Shown here: positions 1 through 9,500 of the stretch, in pieces
Layout of the letters: each line of letters opens with the position of its first letter
How positions within the stretch are numbered: the stretch's first letter is position 1
NCBI GenBank assembly: GCA_905373475.1
Contig: CAJPTC010000021.1
Location: forward strand, 1 to 45,321
Direction: 5' to 3'
Length of the DNA: 45,321 bases
DNA from: Bacteroidia bacterium
GTDB lineage: Bacteria > Bacteroidota > Bacteroidia > Bacteroidales > CAJPTX01
Notes under the pieces: generated by a model
Seen by the model: only the letters and a program-made list of their open reading frames with translations
Told to the model about the DNA's origin: nothing
Databases searched by the model: none
Made by a program: the position numbers and the translations under genes

Positions 1-87
1 TTTATATACATAACGACATGATAAATTCGGTACGTTATGCCGAATTGGGCGAGGCGTGCCTCGCCCGTAAAAAACACATTATTACAT

Positions 88-110
88 GTAGTGGCGCGCC
101 ACGTCACGCC
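88..110 (+). repeat. GTAG-headed REP-like palindrome (copy 1, plus orientation)
   Basis: A GTAG tetranucleotide (88-91) is followed at once by the palindromic stretch TGGCGCGCCACGTCACGCC. The element at 225-249 is the same design on the other strand, so the two form an inverted pair. A GTAG or GGAG foot next to an imperfect hairpin is the hallmark of REP elements mobilised by RAYT (IS200/IS605-like Y1) transposases. That assignment is inference; no RAYT gene lies in the window. Confidence 0.5.
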
Positions 111-224
111 GTAATAGAACCCCGCCGAATGGCGGCGGTGAGTATTATTAGCCCAATGTGAAACGTTGGGCGAAACCAATCAAAAACGGGCACAACCCGA
201 AGATCGTGCCCGTTGTATTTATTG

Positions 225-249
225 GCGGCGTGCCATGGCGCGCCGCTAC
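225..249 (-). repeat. GTAG-headed REP-like palindrome (copy 1, minus orientation)
   Basis: On the minus strand GTAG (249-246) precedes a 22 bp near-perfect palindrome (225-246) whose first half, CGGCGCGCCATGG, matches that of the plus-strand element at 88-110. It is the second half of an inverted pair, as in bacterial interspersed mosaic elements. Confidence 0.5.
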
Positions 250-266
250 AATCGCAATGCTATCTG

Positions 267-287
267 AAAATGCGCGATGCGCATTTT
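267..287. repeat. Perfect 9 bp inverted repeat in the spacer between the two copies
   Basis: AAAATGCGC (267-275), a GAT loop and GCGCATTTT (279-287) form a perfect hairpin. It lies in the 80 bp between the two 251 bp copies, so it is seen once in this window. Its A-stem and T-stem would resemble an intrinsic terminator in either direction, but no gene ends right next to it. Confidence 0.6.
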
Positions 288-289
288 GC

Positions 290-313
290 GGGCGAATCAG
301 GTTTCGCCCCTAC
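290..313 (-). repeat. GTAG-headed REP-like palindrome (spacer element)
   Basis: On the minus strand GTAG (313-310) is followed by GGGCGAAACCTGATTCGCCC (309-290), a 7 bp stem with a 6 nt loop. A close relative with the same GTAG head, GGGC start and GATTCGCCC end is found 45 kb away at 45188-45211 on the plus strand. It is therefore a dispersed repeat and not specific to this locus. Confidence 0.6.
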
Positions 314-418
314 AGAATTGGTATCCAATAATTTATATACATAACGACATGATAAATTCGGTACGTTATGCCGAATTGGGCGAGGCGTGCCTCGCCCGTA
401 AAAAACACATTATTACAT

Positions 419-441
419 GTAGTGGCGCGCCACGTCACGCC
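419..441 (+). repeat. GTAG-headed REP-like palindrome (copy 2, plus orientation)
   Basis: Second occurrence of the element at 88-110, identical to it, displaced by 331 bp. Confidence 0.5.
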
Positions 442-555
442 GTAATAGAACCCCGCCGAATGGCGGCGGTGAGTATTATTAGCCCAATGTGAAACGTTGG
501 GCGAAACCAATCAAAAACGGGCACAACCCGAAGATCGTGCCCGTTGTATTTATTG

Positions 556-580
556 GCGGCGTGCCATGGCGCGCCGCTAC
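556..580 (-). repeat. GTAG-headed REP-like palindrome (copy 2, minus orientation)
   Basis: Second occurrence of the element at 225-249. It is the palindrome nearest to the 3' end of the giant S8 gene and is GC-rich with a 22 bp near-perfect dyad, so it could stop transcription or protect the 3' end of the mRNA. It lacks a following T tract, so it is not a standard intrinsic terminator. Confidence 0.5.
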
Positions 581-590
581 AAGAGACATC

Positions 591-3500
591 TTATTGTTTT
601 ACAACTCTATATGTCTTTGTTGCGCCATTCTTGGCAGTTACTCGTACCAAATACATCCCCGAGGGCAATTCAGTCGTATTGATCAACGTCTCATGGTTTC
701 CTAACGCTCCAGTACGAACTACTACACCCTGTGCATTCAATAGCTCATAGTGTCCATCTTTTACGTCGTACTTGCTTAGTCGTAATTGATTATCGAATGG
801 GTTAGGAGTTACTACCAGCTCCGCCCAAACATTCTCAGTAACGCCCTCTGGCTCCTTAGTAATTGTTGAGAGAACAACCTTTATACGTTGTTCGCTACCC
901 GCAATGGTTACATTACCCGTAGCTTCCTTATAGCCCTCTTTTTGCACCGTATAGGCATACGTACCATCAAGCAAAAGTAATGTTATTACGCCGCCTGCAT
1001 CAGACACACGTTCCTCTTTCGCGATTGTTAGTTTAGCACCTTCTACAGGCGTTTCACCCTTGTCGCTCATAACTGCGACATGTAGCGGATAACGCTTGGT
1101 AATAGTACTACTGGTCAGCTCGACATCTATATAAAGATTTTGCGTGTCTACCTCGAGTTCGCGCTCTTTGGTCTCGTAGCCTTCTGCCGTAACAGTAAAG
1201 GCATATTTCCCCATTGTTAGTGCACATACTGCCATTCCCATGGCATCGCTCTCTAGGAATTTCCCATCAATCGCAATTTTTGCATCCTTAACAGCTTCAC
1301 CGTTACCTAGTATGCGGAACGTTACCTCATACCCCGTACGTACAAAGATGGCTTCAATCTTCGCATCGGCTTGCACGTTTTTCATCTCCTTTATGGCATT
1401 CGTACTACCATCATCATTCCAACGTAAGAAACGATAACCAACTGCTGGTACAGCAACTACGGCAAGAGCATCATGCCCCTTCTCTACAAGCTGTTCCGTA
1501 ACAGGTTTACCCTCCATTTCTATGTGACCACCTTCGGCTTCTATTGCCCTGTAGGAGAGGCGGAATAGGTCATTTCTGCGGAATAGCGCTGTGTAAGTCT
1601 GATCCTTCATTACAGGTTCTGTGAACACACGACGCGCTTTACGTGTACCATCAGTCCAACCATCAAACAAGAAGCCGTCGTTTGCTACTGCTGTCACATT
1701 TTCGGGTATTGACGCATAAGGTATTGAGTACTGCGTAACTTCTTGTGTACCCTTCAAGAATTTCCCACCTTCTGCTGGCTGTGCTACGAACTTAAGAACA
1801 GGCTGTGCGGGATTCTTTGGCGCTATCAAGAAGTTATCAACCATTACAAGGGCACTTGCCTTTGCTTCGTATGTCCAACGGAACTGAATAAACTTCTTCC
1901 CAGCAAGAGCTGCGGGCGCAAACGTGTAGCGAATTTCTTGCTTGTTACTTGCGTCTGGCAACTCTGCACCTTCTACCCAAGTCTTACCATCCAACGTATA
2001 CGCCCATTTAAATTTCGAGTCAGCAGACGACTTGTAGATGTAATCAAACTTAAGTTCTAGTTCATTCGTATTGTCGCCCAACAAATAGCGTGTTGAGACT
2101 AAGTGTGAGATCTTTAATGACGTTTGGTCAGTCAGATCAAAACCATTAAGCAACGCACATGCTCCATCTAGGGCGTAACCAGGACGAGGTTCTTTAGCAG
2201 ATATCTCCCAAGAGCACGTCCCCTCGTTATCCTCATCGCCGTTGTCAGAATTCCAACCGCTCCCATCGCGTCCTAATACTCCTTTTTCAAAGGAATTTGC
2301 ACTGGGTACAGAGCCGTATGGGTCAAAATAAGCTACCTCGTAGAAATTATCTTGTACATCTGTCTCATGACGACGCGGTGTGCGTACGTAATCGCTCCAC
2401 CAGCTGAAAAAATAGCCTTCCTCTGGCTCTACTTCTATTTCCGAAGAATTGCCACCTTCTTGCACCTCCTGTATAGCATCGCCACTCTTCCAACGGCCAC
2501 CTTCACTTAGGTCATACTCTACCGTATAGCCTCGTTTGCGGAATTGTGCCGTGTATTCTGCATCGGCTTGAACATTACCATCCATACGCGGATTGTCAAC
2601 TTTTTCATCGCTCCACTTCACGAAGACGTATCCTTCTCTTGCAACTGCCGCTACGGGAAGCGCATTTTCGCCCTGTGCTAGGTGCTGTTTGCTATTGCCA
2701 ACAATAGCTCCTTCATTTGCTCCTTGTACTTTATAGGTGAGCGTAATCGTCGCCTTCTTCAGCACAACAGAGATACGTGAACTGTTTACCTTTACAAGCA
2801 GTTCGCCCGTGTATTGCGAATAACCTACACATGCTACTGAGTAACTAAACTTCTCGCCCTCGGGCAACGGAAGCGTTACCGCACCAGTAGCATCTGTCTT
2901 GTAGACCTTGTTTACAATTTTAATGGCGGCATTCGCAACAGCTTCGCTCTGCTCATTCGTCACTGCAATCGTCACATCAATCTGCTTACCCTGCACCACA
3001 TCAAATGCACCCGCTTGAAGCGCTACATCGTAGTACGCATTGCCGAACTTGCTATTTGTTTTCGGAGTTAGCGTATAGTGCCCAATTGTAAACTTTGCAT
3101 CGGCTTCTACCAAATCTCCGTTTGCATTCCGAATTTCGTAATACGAAAGCGGTGAGGCAAATGCAAGCGCATCCGTCTCCTCAACCAAACCTTCATAGCG
3201 GAAACTCCACGTAATGGGTTCAGCATAGTTTGCAGACGACACATTGGGGAAGCATTTAGCTGCATGTTTTTTCACGGTAAATAACTTGCTTTCGCCTCGT
3301 GCTGCCTTGTAAAGCCCACCACCGTTTTGAATAGGTGTTAGCGTCGCACTCCCTGGTTTGGAGAAGACGATGTTTGCACCAGCTACACTCACCACAGACG
3401 GGTCAGTAGATTCGAAGGTCACTGTGCCTCCGTCTGCCGTAGCTTGGTGGGCAATGGGAACATCACCATACATGTATTCTGTTGTCGCTAAATTCCAAAC

Positions 3501-6500
3501 AATAGATTGTTCCATCGCAAGACGCAGCGTGTACAGACGCGTGTCGTAGCCATTCTCAGCAATTACCACAAACGAAATTGGAGTACGCAAGTCTACAGTA
3601 ATTTCCTCTGTTGTAACCTCAGCTCCCTTGAAACGGAGCTTAGCTCCCTCATCGATTGCAATTTTCAACTTCACCTCTTCAGGCTTTGCAAGCGTCTCGC
3701 CGCGGGGAATTTCTATTACTTGAGTCTCCTTAACGTCCGTGAACACCAAATCATTATTTAGCCCCGCATTTTGCGCCTTTGATAGCGTTATTTTGGTAAT
3801 CTGGTTGGCGTTCGATTTGTCTTCTGTCCATTCGTAGGATACTACTTGTTCCAGAGCTTTACCAAACAGCGTTAGTGTGGCTTTAAGTTTTACAGGCGTA
3901 TTAAAGTCTAACGTTGTCGTAGCTGTTACGGGTTGCCAATTCCCAGGCGTTTGTTCGTAAGAGAATACCACATTAGGCCACGACGAACGTAGTTTTACAC
4001 TTTGCATTTTAGCCGACCCCTTAATGAAGGCTACACGATAGTGGTTCTCAACTCCCGTCTTTTCAATGTTAGCTTGTTGTGTAAATCGGCAATCGCGCAA
4101 AGGATCAAAGAGTTGCTTATTCTCCTTCCACACCGTGTTAGCGTTAGACGTGTAGAAACGTTCGGTATCTCTTATACCGATGGAGGCATGATCCGCACCT
4201 GAGAAGGTAGCCGCATTGCCATTACCCTCATCAAACAAGAACTCGGCTTCCAAGCCATCTGGAAGTTCGCCATTGTTCTTGCGCAAGCTAACAAATTGGT
4301 TGGCTGCAATCTCTGCACTGCTACGTGCTTTATTCCAAACTCGTAACCCGTCGAGCTGCCCGTTAAGACGATTTACAAAACGTAAACTGCGCAGTGTAGG
4401 AGCGCCAGCGCCCTCACGCGTCAATGGTGCTCTTTGCCCATTGATATAAACTTCTAGCTTCGACGACGGCGCAGTTGCATCTATATCCGACACTACGATA
4501 GCAACATGGTTCCATTGCTTGGGAAGGAAGGTATTTTCTTTCGTGTAGGCAAGTAGCGAATGCTGTCCCGCTCCCAGTACAAATGCCAACGCATTGTCTG
4601 GATATTGTTCAGACATCTGGTACAAAGTGAAGACCGTAAACTGCTCCGCCGAGAAGAGTTGTCCTTGTTGCGGATGATCCAGATTTACCCAGAATTCGAG
4701 AGTAAAATCGTAGGCAACGTTTATACGGTTACCCACGGCACTCAGGTCAAGATATTCGCCCTTAAATTCGGGAGTATTCGATTGCGAATGTAACGCATAG
4801 AAGCCGTCTGCTGACGGTATACTACACCATACGAGGGCTTCCCGTTCGTTGTTCTTGTCATTTACAACGGTGGGGAGTTCTTCGATTCGTACCTTCACAC
4901 TGTGCTTGCCAAGAGCAGAGAAATTTGCTTTTGTTGCCAGAGTTATTTTCCGCTCGCCCGAGTATTTTGCCAAGGGTTGTGCGCTAAAATCATACTCTTC
5001 CACAGTCTCAGCACCACCATCTACACTAATATGCACCTTAACTTTTGCAGCATATTCGGCATTAGAGAGATTTCTTACTACAATACTCAGCTCTTGTGCA
5101 GCCGATAGATTTTTCCCCGAACGCCCCGCATTGATACTCACCAACTCGAGGTCATTGTGTGCTGGGTTGCCTCCATCATGCAATTCAATGGTAAAGTCAT
5201 GTATATCTGCCTCTGTTACATTTTCCGTACCGCATGGGTATTGTGCTACCTCATCTGTACGTACTAACATCAGGCGTGCACGTTTCTTACCCGCACTGAC
5301 AGTGGCTGGAGCAGCGATCTCAAACGAATGAATATCGTCATCTGGTTTTGCAGCAATCGGTATCCGTTCGTCGGTGTCAAAACTACCGTCCTCGTTCCAG
5401 TCTACAAACAAAAGAATCGTCTGTTCGGCGGGCACTTGGTTGTTAGTCGTAACTTTAGCACTGATCTTGCCATCCGCTTTGTAAAGAGCAAGTACACTGT
5501 CCAAAGTATAGTGAATATGGTTGCGAGTAGCTTTGAATTTTATGGTACGATTTTCAAAAGTGAGCTCTTTGAACCATTGCTCTGCAAAACGCTTGTAAAA
5601 ACTGGGAATGCAATAAGCGTCGCTCCCTGCCAATATATCATAGTGGTTGTCCTTCCACTCGTAGTCGTCGCCCTCAAGGAATACGCCCAATGCCTGTAAT
5701 TCGCGTGCTTTCAGTTTTAGTTTTTCGGGGAACTCAAAGTCTGTTTCGCCCGCTGCGAGCTCTGCAATACTAGCTTCTTGTAGCACCTCACGCCCATTCC
5801 ACAACGAAAGCTTCACATTCTTAGAGGGTGTATTCCAACGGTTTAATAATTTCACTTTCACGGGAATTGCCACCGTTTCCTCCTTACTTATGCTTTGTGC
5901 ACTTGCCCATGTTATGGCTAACGGATTCGCACGTGGTACAAAGTCTATCTCTGCCACCCACCCAGCGCCTAAATCATAGAGACAATTGAAAAGGAATGTC
6001 AGTGCACCGTCAGTAGCCTCCGAAGTGAACGAAATCGGGGCTTTGGTTGCGCCCGTTAATAGCTCTTTTACAGGAACACTGTAAAGTTTTAAGTCCTTCG
6101 GCACACTAGACGTGTAAACGTATAACCCCGTGTTACTGCCAACCAGATCAAGCTTCTTGAAGGTCACACGCAGACGTTGCGTCGGATCAGACGGTACTAT
6201 TTTCATAGTTGCTTCCTGATACTCGCTATAGTTACCAAAAATTCCTCCGCAGTCGGTGAATATCACTGGGCGAGATATTACCACAGTCTTCTTTGGGTCT
6301 TCGGGTGCTCTTCCCAACGCCGTCCGTACTAATTCAGATTCTGCCATCGTCAATACCTGACCGCGATTGTTGTACTTCAGCTCTAGCACATTGTTTTCTG
6401 GCGTCGGATCGTCCTCAAGGTCGGCAATCACCTGAATATCGAGTATAGCACCCAATGGGTCACTTACACTGAGATCCAATGTAATAGGAACAACCGTAGT

Positions 6501-9500
6501 CCCCATCTCGGACAGCTCGGGTATTACCCTACTTGCAACCCATTTACCATTTACAAGCACGCGCAAGCCTACATCCTTCAACGGAACACTTGAGCGGTTC
6601 TCTACCAGAACTTTACACTCCGTTTCCTTCGGAGACTCGCCTCTACCAAAATATTTCTCTAAGCTCAAGATGAGATCTGCCTTTGCAGAGGGATGCGCAA
6701 TAGTAACACCGCTTAGGGTGAAGTTGTCATCCTTTATACTCCCCACGAACTGCAATTTAACATTGTGGTGAGCACCGCCTGTAATTTTATAGATCCACTC
6801 CTCTGCTCCAAATGTAGATACCTGTTCTACCTCTTTTGCCCCCACAGGGATGGCAGGTTCACCATCAATCACGGCGCGGAAACGTGCACTCTTCGGGTAA
6901 TCCACATTGCCAACCCCTATTCTACCGTCAACGTGGAGATAAACAAATTCGCTAGGCGGAATTTCGCTGAGGTCTAGGTCGCACATCTCCAGAGTAAAAA
7001 TCTGTGGCGCATTGCCAGCAGCGAAGTACTCATCTTCGTTGAAATAGTCTTTTACTTTTTGCGCAACGAGTACAAGGCTGTTTGCGCCTGGAGTAGCCTC
7101 GGGCGTATAGGGCTTGTAAATAGAAAATAGGTTCTTACCCCTAGTCTCGTGGAAGTAGGGCGATGGATATGCGCGGAACTCCTCCTTGAAGGGAAGTGAC
7201 GTTAAAGAGAGGGGCAAGCTACGTGACGCATACGGACGAACTGCTTGTGAGCGCAAGCCTGTTTTGTCGCCTGCCAAACGAACAGCTACGGCAAAATAGG
7301 GAACAGCTGCACGCTTTAGTATCTCTGGGGTGATCGCAAATTCGTTCGTCTCTTTATCTACCGACCCAATTTTTTCTACACTCTCCTTTGTTCCATCGCA
7401 TAAAAAGAGGTCGTAGCCTTCTATAGCGCCATCTACCTTTTTCCAAAGCAGTTTCATACCAGCCGAAGCACAAGTATTTGCTTCAAGACGAACGCCTTGC
7501 ACCTGCGGAGCAATGGTAATGGGGAAGGGCGAAGCAGCTATTCCTCCATTCGGGCTTACGATGCGGAAACGAGCCTTTGTAGTGGCTGGCGCATTGCTAG
7601 GAATAGTTAGTACAATATTGTAGCCAGCAGGATATTCGCGCGGAGTTACATGTCCAAGGTTAATGTAACTTTCACCGTCGTTGTACGACAAATCTATATT
7701 GTAAGTCCCTTTTACGCCTTCTACATGGAGAGTATAGTCCTCGCCTGGTACTAGCTTTTCATTGTCGCTTAACGGGATGATGCGGGTGGTTTTACTCTTT
7801 TCAAACCAAACAGCGAGCACAAAACGTTGTTTCCCCTTCACCACGCGTGTTCCCTTTACCTCTATCGCCAACTCCTTCTGCCCAAATTCCGAAGGCAATA
7901 GCGTCACCTGTTCCACATTGTTCAGATTATCTACTTTGCGTGTAGCAAGCTCTTCTACGTGCCCTTTAGCAGGGTTACATACCCACGGGAGGTACGTATC
8001 TGCACCCTTTACAACCAAGTCCAGATCGTTTACAAGCACGCTCTCACCATAGTCAACTGCCTTCTCGAGGGGTAGGTCATTCCATACAAGCGTAACTTTA
8101 GCCTGTGTATAATCGCCTTTAGGGATCGGGAGCTTAAAATTCTTTATGTCGCCCAAACTCAAAGAGTCGGAGATAATAACTCCATTCTCTAAACAGTCAA
8201 TGGCATTCTCGGCATTGAGAATCCCATAACCATACTGAAAGTCTGGTCCGCGCCGACCTGCATCATCGGCAGTATTGATTACCAACGCTTTCAGGATATC
8301 ATTGCGAATCGGGCGATTGTTGTGGAGCTGTAAATAACGTTGCTGAATGAGTGCCAACGTACCCGACGCTATAGGGCATGCCATAGACGTACCCTTCATA
8401 GGAGCGTATGATGCATTGGGCTGCGTAGAGAGTACTTGTTCGCCCTTGCTCATGATTGTTGGGAACATACGACCGTCGTCTTGCGGTCCGCAACTAGAAA
8501 AGTTCGTTATCAGCCCTGCGGTGTTTACTGCACCCGCATAAATTACATTCTTAGCACGCCACGTTGTTGTACCGTAGCCTGGCACACCATAACGCTCGGT
8601 AGTAATATCCGAGCAAAATGCTTGTTCGTTACCTGCCGCAAACACATGCGTTATGCTGGGTTGAAGATTGGTTAAGATATCTAACTCAAAGTCGTTTTGT
8701 CTATAATTCAAACGGTAATAGTACTGACACTGTCCTGTAAGAGGAGTACCGTACGAGTTTTGTGTTAACGAGATGCCATATTTCTTTTTTGCCTCCAACA
8801 TTTCCTCCTGAGCACTCAGCCCATTGCTACCACCAAAGTTGTAGGTATAGGCTGTGGCACGCGGTGCCATTCCGTATGCACGCTCGTTCAAAAGACCACT
8901 ACCAAGTACTGACCCTGCCACATGCGTTCCGTGCTGTTCGCTACCATTGCCTTGCTGTTCATATTCTTGCTGATGAACACGATTACCAAAATCGGGATGT
9001 TGCATCACATTCCCATCCCAAATTCCAACCCGAATGCCCGTACCATCCAGTCGTCTTGCCCCGAGAAGCGGCGAAGCAGAACGGAGTACAGAGGCACGAC
9101 TCAGTGCACCACCATCGCTATTGTTGAGTTGAAGCGGAGCATCTACGGGGTTAATGCTCAGTACCCATGGCAATGCGCTTACTGCCTCTAGCACTTCGCG
9201 TTCTACTGTGAGTGAAGCTGTACGGAACATATTGGAGATACGCACCGCACCCTTTGCCATGCGCTGAAGCGTCAAGCGAACTTGTGCTTCATCCACATTC
9301 TCAGCATAGTGTACAACTACTTTCACATTGCCGCCTTCCAAGGCATAAGTAGGAAGAGTCGCTGCTTTGAGCGTGGGCGATACTTTCCACTCCTTTTGCA
9401 AAGGAACGACGGAAGTCAATGACTTACTACTGCTACGCAAGCTCCGTACAGATTTTGTAGAAGCATTGATGAGCGCATAATAGGCATTTCCGCCTACATA

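Larger units (their letters stand above)
1..251. repeat. Palindrome-rich repeat, copy 1 (may begin left of window)
   Basis: This segment is identical base for base to 332-582, giving a tandem-like period of 331 bp. It is packed with inverted repeats: 24-46 (7 bp stem, 9 nt loop), 47-66 (perfect 9 bp stem GGGCGAGGC/GCCTCGCCC, 2 nt loop), 91-102 (perfect 12 bp palindrome GTGGCGCGCCAC), 122-135 (CCGCC-GAAT-GGCGG), 151-171 (GCCCAA/TTGGGC), 185-214 (9 bp stem AACGGGCAC/GTGCCCGTT) and 225-246 (22 bp palindrome with one G-T wobble). No open frame here looks like a protein. Its left limit is unknown because the window starts inside or at the edge of it. Confidence 0.95.
332..582. repeat. Palindrome-rich repeat, copy 2
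   Basis: Exact duplicate of 1-251 with all seven inverted repeats. It ends only 8 bp from the stop codon of the giant minus-strand S8 gene (stop at 591-593), so it would form the start of that gene's 3' untranslated region. The unit is cut short: the 80 bp spacer that follows copy 1 does not follow copy 2, and gene sequence begins instead. Confidence 0.95.

Noticed and set aside
1..582. CRISPR array
   Set aside because: Only two copies are seen, each 251 bp, with no short uniform spacers and no cas genes. The palindromes are a better match for REP-like repeats.
4849..5331. 160-residue open frame antisense to the S8 gene
   Set aside because: It has no recognisable domain, and its Ser/Thr-rich make-up is the usual shadow of a real gene on the other strand.
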